A DNA stretch of 64,000 nt from positions 900,773 through 964,772 of the forward strand of contig NZ_LMDK01000016.1 of assembly GCF_001425055.1 (NCBI RefSeq), written 5' to 3'. Both the position numbers and the translations under genes were made by a program. Position 1 is the stretch's first letter. The number at the start of each line of letters is the position of its first letter. Of the stretch, positions 57,180 through 64,000 are shown piece after piece. Below the pieces are notes generated by a model that did not search any database, was not told the origin of the DNA, and was given only the letters and a program-made list of their open reading frames with translations. Source of the stretch: Pelomonas sp. Root1237 (GTDB lineage Bacteria; Pseudomonadota; Gammaproteobacteria; Burkholderiales; Burkholderiaceae_C).

Positions 57180-59627
57180 ATGTCCACCAACCGATTCCGC
57201 TTCGGCGACTACAAGCTGCTTCCGGCCGAGCGCCTGCTGTTCCGCCGCGGCGCCGAGGTGGCGTTGACGGCGCGCGCCTTCGAGCTGCTGGTCGCGTTTG
57301 TCGAGAGGGCCGGGCAACTGCTGGCCAAGGACGAGCTGCTGCGGCGCGTCTGGGCCGGTGTCGTCGTCGAGGAGAACAACCTCGCCGTGCAGGTCGGCGT
57401 GCTGCGCAAGCTGCTCGGCGCCGAGGCCATCACGACCATCCCCGGCTTTGGCTACCGCTTCGCGCTGCCGGTGCTGGATGTGGCCGAGGCCGCGCCCAGC
57501 GAGCCTGGCCTGGGTGCCCGCGGCCGTCTGCCGGTGCGTCTGCCGCCGCTGATCGGCCGCGAGACTGAGCTGGGCGAGCTGCAGGCCATGCTGCGCGACC
57601 AGCCGGCCGTCACGCTGTGCGGCGGCCCAGGCGTCGGCAAGACGCGGCTTGCGCAGGAGCTCGCGCTGAGCCTGCGCGGCGACCACGCCGACGGGGCCTG
57701 GTGGGTGGACCTGACGCTGCTGCGCGAGGACGAGCCCGTCGTGGCCGCCGTGGCCCGCGCGCTGGGCCTGCCACCCGGCCCGGACCCGCTCGCGACGCTG
57801 GCGGCCAAGCTGTCGGCGCTGGCGCTGCTGATCGTGCTGGACAACGCCGAGCACCGTGCCGCGGATGTCGCCGAGCTCGTCTCGACGCTGGTGCGCGACA
57901 CCGAGCGGGTCAGTCTGCTCATCACCAGCCAGCTGCCGCTGCAGGCCCAGGGCGAACGCGTCTACCGCCTGGAGCCGCTGCCCCTGCCCGACGCCGTGCG
58001 CCTGCTGGCCGCGCGCACCGGCGCGGCCGAAGCGGGCGTCAGCCACCGGGCCGAGGAGATCTGCGAGGCGCTGGACTGCAACCCGCTGGCCATCGAGCTG
58101 GCCGCTTCGCGCCTGGATGTGCTGGGGCTGGACGGCCTGGCCGCGCGGCTGCACCAGCGGCTGACGCTGCTGGCTCCCAGCGATGCGCGCAGCCCGTCGC
58201 GCCGCAATGCGCTGGCCGAAGCCCTGAGCTGGTCGCACGAATTGCTGGCCGAGCGCGAACGCCTCGTGCTGCGCCGCCTGGCCGTGTTCCCGGGCAGCTT
58301 CTCGCTGGAAGGCGCAGCCCTGGTGCTGGCCGACGACAAGCTGCCTGCCGCAGCCGCGGTGGCCGCAGTGCTCAGCCTGGTCGAGCGATCCCTCGTCAGC
58401 ATCGACCGCGGCACGGCGCAGCGGCGCTTGCGCTTGCTGGAAACCATGCGCCTTTTCGCGCTGGACAAGCTCGCCGCCGCCGGCGAGACGGCGTTGGCCC
58501 AGGCCCGCCACTGCGCGGGGCTGCGCTGGCTGCTGGACGACGCCTACGAAGAGTCATGGCGGCTGCCGTATGCCGCCTGGAAATCGCGCTATGAACCCGA
58601 GTTGCCCGGGCTGTGGGCAGCGCTGGCATGGGCCGGCGAGCACGACTTGACCGGCGCCGTGGCCCTGTTCGGCGCCGCCGCGCCGCTGTGGATGCCCCGC
58701 GCCACGCAGGCCCGCCCGCATGCACTGGCGCTGGCCGCGCGGCTGGCGGACGACACCACCATTGCAAAGCCGGAGCTGGCCCGTTTCTGGTCGGCCTGCG
58801 CGCGCTGTCACAGCGCCATCCACCCGGGCCTGGCGCGCGACGCCGCCGAGCGCGCCGCCCGGCTGTACCGCGAGCTGGGCGACGAGCGTGGCGAATACCT
58901 GGCCCTGGTGGAGCACGCCTTCAACTGGCGCGTGGACGGCCCCGAAGCCCGCGCCGCACTGGCCGCCGCGCGCACGCTGGAAAGCCCCGGCTGGCCGGCC
59001 GCCGTGCTGGAGCGCGGCCTGACGACCGAGGCCGTGCTGCATCTGACCTCAGGCCGGCACGAGGAGGCCCGGCGTTGCTACCAGGCGGCGCTGGCGCTGT
59101 GCGAGCGTGGTGGCTTTGACGCCGGCGTGATGCGCGCCCGGCTGAACCTGGCCGACCAGGCCCGTGCCGCCGGTGAGCTGGACCTGGCCGTGCAGCTGGG
59201 CGAGGCGCTGCTGGCCGAGCCGGGCGATGCCGGCGACCTGGCCTGCTTGGCCACCATCATGGGCAACCTGATCGGCGCGCTGGTCGCACAGGGCCGGTTC
59301 GAGCGCGCCCGCGAGGTGGCGCGGCAAGCCCCAAGCCGCCTGGGTCGGCTGGCGGTGGATGACCAACTGTGGGTGTCGCTGGACGCGCTGGCGCTGCTGC
59401 ATCTGCAAGCCGGCCGCACGGCGCTGGCCGCGCAACTGGCCGGCGCGGCGGACCGGGAGTTCGAGGCTCACGGGCAGATGCAGCGCCAGCCCAACGAGGC
59501 TGCCGACCGCGCGACACTCGCGGCAGAGCTGGCGGAGCGGTTCAGCACGGAGGACGTGGAACGGCTCGCGCAGGAAGGTCGGCGCATGAAGCTGTCCGAC
59601 GCGATGCGCGCGGCCTTCGAGCTGTGA
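57180..59627 (+). CDS. Winged-helix/ATPase/TPR transcriptional regulator, paralogue of the one at 49011
   Basis: 815 residues. Winged helix at 5-95 (FRFGDYKLLPAERLLFRRGA, then LVAFVERAGQLLAKDELLRR), P-loop CGGPGVGKTRLAQEL near 150, Walker-B-like LLIVLDNAEHRAADV, and a helical repeat region from about 430. The order and the DNAEH motif match the regulator at 49011, so they are paralogues. It diverges from the DUF4242 gene and probably controls it. Confidence 0.88.
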   Translation: MSTNRFRFGDYKLLPAERLLFRRGAEVALTARAFELLVAFVERAGQLLAKDELLRRVWAGVVVEENNLAVQVGVLRKLLGAEAITTIPGFGYRFALPVLDVAEAAPSEPGLGARGRLPVRLPPLIGRETELGELQAMLRDQPAVTLCGGPGVGKTRLAQELALSLRGDHADGAWWVDLTLLREDEPVVAAVARALGLPPGPDPLATLAAKLSALALLIVLDNAEHRAADVAELVSTLVRDTERVSLLITSQLPLQAQGERVYRLEPLPLPDAVRLLAARTGAAEAGVSHRAEEICEALDCNPLAIELAASRLDVLGLDGLAARLHQRLTLLAPSDARSPSRRNALAEALSWSHELLAERERLVLRRLAVFPGSFSLEGAALVLADDKLPAAAAVAAVLSLVERSLVSIDRGTAQRRLRLLETMRLFALDKLAAAGETALAQARHCAGLRWLLDDAYEESWRLPYAAWKSRYEPELPGLWAALAWAGEHDLTGAVALFGAAAPLWMPRATQARPHALALAARLADDTTIAKPELARFWSACARCHSAIHPGLARDAAERAARLYRELGDERGEYLALVEHAFNWRVDGPEARAALAAARTLESPGWPAAVLERGLTTEAVLHLTSGRHEEARRCYQAALALCERGGFDAGVMRARLNLADQARAAGELDLAVQLGEALLAEPGDAGDLACLATIMGNLIGALVAQGRFERAREVARQAPSRLGRLAVDDQLWVSLDALALLHLQAGRTALAAQLAGAADREFEAHGQMQRQPNEAADRATLAAELAERFSTEDVERLAQEGRRMKLSDAMRAAFEL

Positions 59628-59628
59628 C

Positions 59629-60558
59629 TCAGGCAGCGAACAGGCGCGTCGCCAAATCGTCGGCCGAGTTCACGGTGCGCAGCTCGGCATAGGCCGCTTC
59701 GGCCTCGGGGTAGGCGCGCTTCAGATAGTGCAGCCACTGCTTGAGTCGACCGCCCTGATGCTTGGCGGCGACCGTGGCACGCACCTGGTCGAAGAAGACC
59801 TGCATCAGCGGCAGCAGCTCGCGCCAGGGCACCGGGTCTGCGCGCGCGCCGGCGACACGCAGCGCCAGGCCCGGGTCGGCCACCATGCCGCGGCCCAGCA
59901 TCAGGTGTTCGCAGCCGCTGCGCTCGCGGGCCAGCTCGGCATGCTCGACGGTCCAGATCTCGCCGTTGGCAATGATGGTGATGGGCACGGCCTCGCGCAC
60001 GGCGGCGATGCGCTCCCAGTAGGCCGGCGGCTTGTAGCCATCAGCCTTGGTGCGGGCATGCACGACGATCTCCTGGGCGCCCGCGTCGTGAATAGCGCGG
60101 GCCACGTCGAGCGTGCGGCTGTCATCCATATAGCCCAGGCGCATCTTGGCGGACACCATCACGTCCATCGGCACCGCACGGCGCACGGCCGAGACGATCT
60201 CGTGGATCAGCTCGGGTTCGTCCAGCAACACGGCACCGCCACGGTGGCGGTTGACGCACTTGGCCGGGCAGCCGAAGTTCAGGTCGATGCCCTCGGGCTT
60301 CAGCTCGGCAAGTCGCCCGGCGTTCTCGGCCAGGCAGGTCACGTCGGAACCCAGCAACTGCGGATGCACCGGCACGCCGGCAGCCGTGCGCCCACCGTTC
60401 CTCAGCTCCGGCACGATGCGCGTGAACACGCGGCCGGGCAGCAACTGGTCGGTCACGCGGATGAACTCGGACACGCAGCGGTCCACGCCGCCGACGCGCG
60501 TGAGCACGTCGCGCAGGATGTGATCCAACAGCCCTTCCATGGGCGCCAAGAGGATCAT
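59629..60558 (-). CDS. dusC: tRNA-dihydrouridine synthase, DusC type
   Basis: 309 residues. FMN enzyme reducing uridine to dihydrouridine in the tRNA D-loop. MILLAPMEGLLDHILRDVLT is the DusC-type start. LNFGCPAKCVNRHRGGAVLL holds the catalytic Cys. KMRLGYMDDSR and HARTKADGYKPPAYW follow, and GRGMVADPGLALR ends the barrel. It overlaps the M48-like gene by four bases (ATGA). Confidence 0.93.
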   Translation of the reverse strand: MILLAPMEGLLDHILRDVLTRVGGVDRCVSEFIRVTDQLLPGRVFTRIVPELRNGGRTAAGVPVHPQLLGSDVTCLAENAGRLAELKPEGIDLNFGCPAKCVNRHRGGAVLLDEPELIHEIVSAVRRAVPMDVMVSAKMRLGYMDDSRTLDVARAIHDAGAQEIVVHARTKADGYKPPAYWERIAAVREAVPITIIANGEIWTVEHAELARERSGCEHLMLGRGMVADPGLALRVAGARADPVPWRELLPLMQVFFDQVRATVAAKHQGGRLKQWLHYLKRAYPEAEAAYAELRTVNSADDLATRLFAA

Positions 60559-61076
60559 TTCGACTCCTCTTGGTTCATCAAATAGAGCCGCAGGTCGAAC
60601 TCGAGTTGGAAGTAGTCCGGCTCCATGTGCTGGCAGAGCTTGTAGAAGGGCTTGTTGTGCTCCAGCTCCCGAAGATGCGCCAGCTCGTGCACGACGATCA
60701 TGCGCAGCAGCGCGGCCGGCGCCTCCTTGAACAGCGTGGCCACGCGGATCTCGCGGCGCATCTTCAGCTTTGAGCCTTGCACCTGGGTGCGGCGGGTGTG
60801 CGTGCCCAGCGCCTGCTGCAGCACGCGCAGCTTGGCGTCATAGCCGACGAAATTCAGCGGCTCGGCATTGCGCAGGTGGCGGGCCTTGAGCGCCTGCACG
60901 TAGTCGAACAGGGCGCCATCGCTGCGCACCTCGTGGCGCTCAGGCAGGCGGCGGGCGAGATGGTCGGCCAGGCGGCCGTCCAGCCGCAGCTGTTCGGCCT
61001 GGGCAATGAGTTCGGGCGGGTAGCCAGCGAGGTAGCGGGCGGCAAGCATGCAGTCGGGATTCAAGGCGCGGCGCAT
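60555..61076 (-). CDS. YgjP-like (WLM/M48-type) metallopeptidase-domain protein
   Basis: 173 residues. The zinc site VVHELAHLRELEHNKPFYKL gives HExxH with the trailing H-x-x-F-Y, as in the YgjP/DUF45 group. EPLNFVGYDAKLRVLQQAL precedes it. No signal peptide. Function is not settled for this family. It is coupled to dusC by ATGA and follows ribH by about 25 bases. Confidence 0.85.
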   Translation of the reverse strand: MRRALNPDCMLAARYLAGYPPELIAQAEQLRLDGRLADHLARRLPERHEVRSDGALFDYVQALKARHLRNAEPLNFVGYDAKLRVLQQALGTHTRRTQVQGSKLKMRREIRVATLFKEAPAALLRMIVVHELAHLRELEHNKPFYKLCQHMEPDYFQLEFDLRLYLMNQEESK

Positions 61077-61101
61077 CGAGTGCGCCGCGCGGGTAGCGAG
61101 G

Positions 61102-61593
61102 TCAGGCGACCAGCGCGTTCAGCTGGTCCAGGCTCGCTATTGTCGCGAGGCAGGCGCGTGCCACCTCCTGGCCCTTGGTGGAGAAATGCTCGGCAAAGAA
61201 GCGCTTGTGCTCGCCATGCTCATGAAAGTGGTGCGGCGTCAGCACGGCGGAGAAGACCGGCACGTCGGTGTCCAGTTGCACGTCCATCAGCGCCTGGATG
61301 ACGGTCTGGGCGACGAAATCGTGGCGATAGATTCCGCCGTCGACGACGAGGCCGCAGGCGATGACGGCATCGAAGCGGCCGCTGCGCGCAAGACGCTTGG
61401 CATGCAGCGGGATCTCGAAGGCGCCGGGCACGTCGATGACCGTGACCTGTTCCGCGGGGATTCGACATCGGTCGAATTCATGCCGAATGGCCGACACGGC
61501 GACGCCGACGATGTCCTTGTGCCAGCTGGCGGCCACGATGGCCACGCGCGGCAGGCGGGTCAGGTTGAAGGTGGGATTGAGGGTCTGATTCAT
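61102..61593 (-). CDS. ribH: 6,7-dimethyl-8-ribityllumazine synthase
   Basis: 163 residues. Makes lumazine from the ribityl-pyrimidine and a four-carbon phosphate in riboflavin synthesis. RVAIVAASWHKDIV, VIDVPGAFEIPLHAKRL, AVIACGLVVDGGIYRHDFVA and the FSAVLTPHHFHEH loop are family features. The ATG at 61593 is chosen because an upstream frame would run through the leader. It lies about 90 bases behind an FMN riboswitch on the same strand, so flavin represses it. Confidence 0.93.
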   Translation of the reverse strand: MNQTLNPTFNLTRLPRVAIVAASWHKDIVGVAVSAIRHEFDRCRIPAEQVTVIDVPGAFEIPLHAKRLARSGRFDAVIACGLVVDGGIYRHDFVAQTVIQALMDVQLDTDVPVFSAVLTPHHFHEHGEHKRFFAEHFSTKGQEVARACLATIASLDQLNALVA

Positions 61594-61684
61594 GGTGTCC
61601 TCTTGAAAGACGGTTTTTCCAGAATCAGGGCAAGCGCACGCAGCAGCGGCGTGCCCGCTCAAGCAAGCACGCCGACGCTCCGCG

Positions 61685-61826
61685 ATCTCTTTCATCCGGA
61701 CTGTGACCGTCGGCCCTGGCATCGCACCAGGTCTGCTGACCCCGACAGCCGAAACCATCGGGCGCTCGCGGGCTCGTGCTTGCGCACATACCGCCGGTGG
61801 GGAATTTCGCCCCGCCCTGAGAACGC
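61685..61826 (-). ncRNA. FMN riboswitch (RFN element)
   Basis: Read on the minus strand, the leader contains the RFN conserved blocks in order: TTCTCAGGGCGGGG, CCCCACCGGCGGTA, GCCCGCGAGCG, the GGTCAGCAGACCTGGTG block, then CCAGGGCCGACGGTCACAGT and CCGGATGAAAGAGA. The pairing stems are present. It is placed to control ribH translation or transcription by FMN. Its 5' end is 10 bases from the right-hand repeat element. Confidence 0.95.
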
Positions 61827-61836
61827 TGCCGGTCTT

Positions 61837-62099
61837 GGGCCTGTTCCCCCAATGGCAATGGGCCGCGAAGTCCAGCCGCCAGGGTCAATCAAGGCGCGGC
61901 ACGCCGCCCGCACTCATGTGCGGGCAAGTGGCGCAACGCCGAGTGGCCCTGGCGGCTGGCCTTCCCTAAGGGTTGTGCCCATAAAGGCCGCGCGCTGCAT
62001 TGCAAATCCTCGCCGGATCTTCAATCCGGCTGCGGTTTGCGCCTTGCTCGCGGCCTTTATGGGCGCAACGCGACCCGTTGCCATTGGGGGAACAGGCCC
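61837..62099. repeat. Structured inverted-repeat element, long form (copy 3)
   Basis: 263 bases, an inverted relative of copy 1. Outer arms 61837-61867 and 62069-62099 pair 29 of 31. Inside, hairpin B' (61872-61887 with 61944-61959) pairs 15 of 16 and encloses GCCCGCAC-TCAT-GTGCGGGC. Hairpin A' (61973-61992 with 62049-62068) pairs 19 of 20 and encloses GCCGGAT-CTTCA-ATCCGGC. The segment TTGCAAATCCTCGCCGG (62000-62016) matches copy 1 (reverse complement, 35637-35653) at 15 of 17. It fills the space between the ribH riboswitch and the ferredoxin gene. Confidence 0.85.
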
Positions 62100-62144
62100 C
62101 GCCGGCACACGGATGCTAGCGGTGCTGACGGCATGATGGCGGTC

Positions 62145-62426
62145 ATGTCCGAGACAGCCCTATTTCGCGTGACCTTGCTGCCCGGTGGCGAGAGCTTCGA
62201 CTGCGCCGCCGACCAGCCCCTGATGCTGGCCGGCCTGGCCGCCGGCGTCGCGCTGCCCTGGTCCTGCCGCAACGGCACCTGCCGCACCTGCATCTCGCAG
62301 CTGCTGCAAGGCCGCATCGAGCACAACATTCCCTGGCCCGGCCTCTCCGCTGAAGAGAAGGCCGAAGGCTGGGTATTGCCCTGCGTGGCCTGCCCGCGCA
62401 GCGACGTCGTGCTGCAGTGGGTGTGA
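62145..62426 (+). CDS. 2Fe-2S ferredoxin
   Basis: About 93 residues. The plant-type cluster motif PWSCRNGTCRTC and the final Cys in LPCVAC give the four ligands. It would shuttle electrons to or from an oxygenase or reductase that is not nearby. ATGs at 62133, 62136 and 62145 are possible starts; I favour 62145 (MSETALFRV). It begins about 45 bases after repeat element copy 3, and no other promoter-sized space is present. Confidence 0.88.
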   Translation: MSETALFRVTLLPGGESFDCAADQPLMLAGLAAGVALPWSCRNGTCRTCISQLLQGRIEHNIPWPGLSAEEKAEGWVLPCVACPRSDVVLQWV

Positions 62427-62429
62427 CGA

Positions 62430-64000
62430 CTACTTTCTGGGCATGACGAGCTTGTTGCCGCCCTGGATCAGCGTCACCGAAGCGGCCTGGCCCTCCTCGG
62501 CGCCGAAGTCGAGCTGGGCGTCGACCTGGGGCACATGCACGCGGCGCGGCGTGCTGGCCTTCAGCTCGAAGGCCGGCTGGCCAGGTGCCTGGCCTTGCAG
62601 ACGGCCCTGGTCGTCGATGAAGACCTTGACCGCGAATTGCGGCGAGCTGTAGTCGCCCACCAGGGCCTGCATCTGGGCCGGCGTGAGCGCCATGAAGGCG
62701 ATCTCGCTCGGCAGCTCGCCGCTGCGCGCCCAGCGCTCGACGTCGGCGCTCTCGCCATTGTTGAAGACACGCGCCGCCACGGCCTTGCCATCGGCACCAC
62801 GCTCGATCTGCAGCTCGGTCAGTGAGTCGGGAAGGGCGAACCGGTCATTGCCCAGCGCAATCAGCGCGGTGCTGCCGCCGCCGCTGCGCTGGCTGTGCAG
62901 CACGCCGTCCTTCACGCGCAACATGCGGGTCTGCTTGTCCTCGCGAACAAACACGCCCTCGGCGGACTTGAGCTGCTCGGCGGCCACGGCCACGGCCTTG
63001 GGCTCGGCAAAGGGCTCGCCGACGGCGAAGGCGGCCAGCTTGCGGGCCACCAGATCCATGGAGAAGCCGGGCCCATCGCTGTTGCGAAGGATGACGATCG
63101 TCGTCTGGCTCTGCGGCAGGTAGTTCAGCGTCGACACGAAACCATGGATGCCGCCGCCATGCATCAGCATCGGCTGGCCGCGCAGCGTGGCGGTGGTGAT
63201 GCCAAAGCCATAGTGCGAGGGCTTGGCCGGGCCTTCGGGCGTCGTCATCCGCTCGTAGCTGGCTTTGCTGATGAGCTTGCCGCCATGCAGCGCCTGGTTC
63301 CAGCGCCACAGGCCTTCGGTATTGCCGATCAGTGCGCCGGCCGCGTGGGGCTGGGTCATGCTGAGGAAGCCGGCTGGCGCCACCTCGCGCTGGGCATTCA
63401 GCGTGTAACCCTGGGCCATGCCCTTGAAGAGCCTGTCGCCAGCCTGGTAGTGCACGCTGGTGATCTGCGCCGACTTGAGCAGCAGCTCGTCGATGGACTG
63501 GTGCCAGCTCCTGCCCGAGATGGCCTCGACGACGGCGCCGAGCAGTACATAGCCGGAGTTGTTGTAGGCCCACTTCTCGCCGGGCGGGAAGTCCGCCGGC
63601 AGGTCCTTGAACTCCTTGATCAGCTCGGCCGTGCTGAGGTCGCGGCGCACCGGGTTGCCCATATAGCCCGGGATGCCGGTGTAGCTCTTGACGCCCGAGG
63701 TGTGGTTGAGCAGCTGCAGCAGCGTGATCTGGCTGCCATTGGGATAGTCGGGCAGGAATTTGGACAGCGGATCATCGAGCTTGGCCTTGCCCTCATCGAT
63801 CTGCTTGAGCAGGGCCGCGGCAGCGAACTGCTTGGTGACGGAGCCGATGCGCATCAGCTGGTCGGGCTGCAGGGGCACGCCGAGCTCGATGCTGGCCATG
63901 CCGCGAGCGCCCTTGTAGAGAAGCTGGTCACCGCGCGCCACCAGCACCGTGACGCCGGGGCCATCGCGTTTCAGCTTCTGCGCGTCGAGCAGCTGTTCGG
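62430..64000 (-). CDS. Beta-lactamase-fold serine hydrolase (class C-like), cut by the window edge
   Basis: At least 523 residues; the N-terminus lies beyond the window, since the frame stays open to 64000 (EQLLDAQKLKRDGPGVTVLV). The serine-x-x-lysine motif is in IGSVTKQFAAAA, the Y-x-N element in WAYNNSGYVLLG, and the third box region in MHGGGIHGF. A C-terminal extension of about 150 residues follows. Relatives are esterases, D-aminopeptidases or penicillin-binding-like enzymes; no resistance role should be assumed. The stop is 4 bases from the ferredoxin stop. Confidence 0.88.
   Translation of the reverse strand, partial: EQLLDAQKLKRDGPGVTVLVARGDQLLYKGARGMASIELGVPLQPDQLMRIGSVTKQFAAAALLKQIDEGKAKLDDPLSKFLPDYPNGSQITLLQLLNHTSGVKSYTGIPGYMGNPVRRDLSTAELIKEFKDLPADFPPGEKWAYNNSGYVLLGAVVEAISGRSWHQSIDELLLKSAQITSVHYQAGDRLFKGMAQGYTLNAQREVAPAGFLSMTQPHAAGALIGNTEGLWRWNQALHGGKLISKASYERMTTPEGPAKPSHYGFGITTATLRGQPMLMHGGGIHGFVSTLNYLPQSQTTIVILRNSDGPGFSMDLVARKLAAFAVGEPFAEPKAVAVAAEQLKSAEGVFVREDKQTRMLRVKDGVLHSQRSGGGSTALIALGNDRFALPDSLTELQIERGADGKAVAARVFNNGESADVERWARSGELPSEIAFMALTPAQMQALVGDYSSPQFAVKVFIDDQGRLQGQAPGQPAFELKASTPRRVHVPQVDAQLDFGAEEGQAASVTLIQGGNKLVMPRK

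Overview
The window is GC-rich (roughly 65-70 percent by eye) apart from one AT-richer block at about 41.7-45.2 kb. Gene content and order point to a betaproteobacterium of the order Burkholderiales, probably near Roseateles, Mitsuaria, Pelomonas or Rubrivivax. The signs are tolB-pal-cpoB, the block maf-rlmH-rsfS-nadD-hemF-purD-yebC, glnS, PEP-CTERM proteins and small Burkholderiales-type hypothetical proteins. The genus is inferred from sequence recall, not from a search.

Layout. 0.2-8.7 kb: one giant cyclic beta-1,2-glucan synthase (NdvB type). 8.7-12.5 kb: a small membrane protein, an osmoprotectant transporter fusion followed by a periplasmic binding-like protein, a LysR remnant, and a GH19 chitinase or endolysin. 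12.5-12.8 kb: two tRNA-Lys genes. 12.8-23.9 kb: a long minus-strand housekeeping block with tcdA, cpoB, pal, tolB, rng, maf, rlmH, rsfS, nadD, hemF, an acyltransferase, purD and yebC, many of them overlapping by 1-4 bases. 24.2-27.1 kb: a secreted metzincin-like protease and a PEP-CTERM protein behind a triple direct repeat. 27.2-33.8 kb: a HerA-like ATPase, a LytS/LytR two-component pair, two proteins of unknown function and glnS. 33.9-41.3 kb: a binding protein, dbpA, a SUI1-family factor, an S9 peptidase, a rhodanese and a GlxA-type regulator.

41.9-45.2 kb is an AT-richer cassette: a 121-residue protein, a SPASM radical SAM enzyme, a second radical SAM enzyme and an aldo/keto reductase that overlaps it out of frame. 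This looks like an unrecognised peptide or small-molecule modification system. 45.2-48.7 kb is accessory DNA with integron-like features: a PEP-CTERM-like protein, an alpha/beta hydrolase and a degenerate carbamoyltransferase homologue, the last ending in a good attC-like site. No integrase gene is present in the window.

49.0-59.6 kb holds two paralogous winged-helix/ATPase/TPR regulators, each beside a small stress-type gene set (hemerythrin-like and peroxiredoxin; DUF899 and DUF4242), plus a TPR serine/threonine kinase. 59.6-64 kb: dusC, a YgjP-like metallopeptidase, ribH behind an FMN riboswitch, a ferredoxin and a truncated beta-lactamase-fold hydrolase.

The most striking non-coding signal is a dispersed repeat family with three copies, at 35552-35819, 52348-52404 and 61837-62099. 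The ends are inverted repeats with a shared frame around a block that differs between copies but is matched between the two arms of each copy. The two long copies contain the same two inner hairpins, and many base differences in the stems are compensated on the opposite arm. That fits a family shaped by secondary structure.
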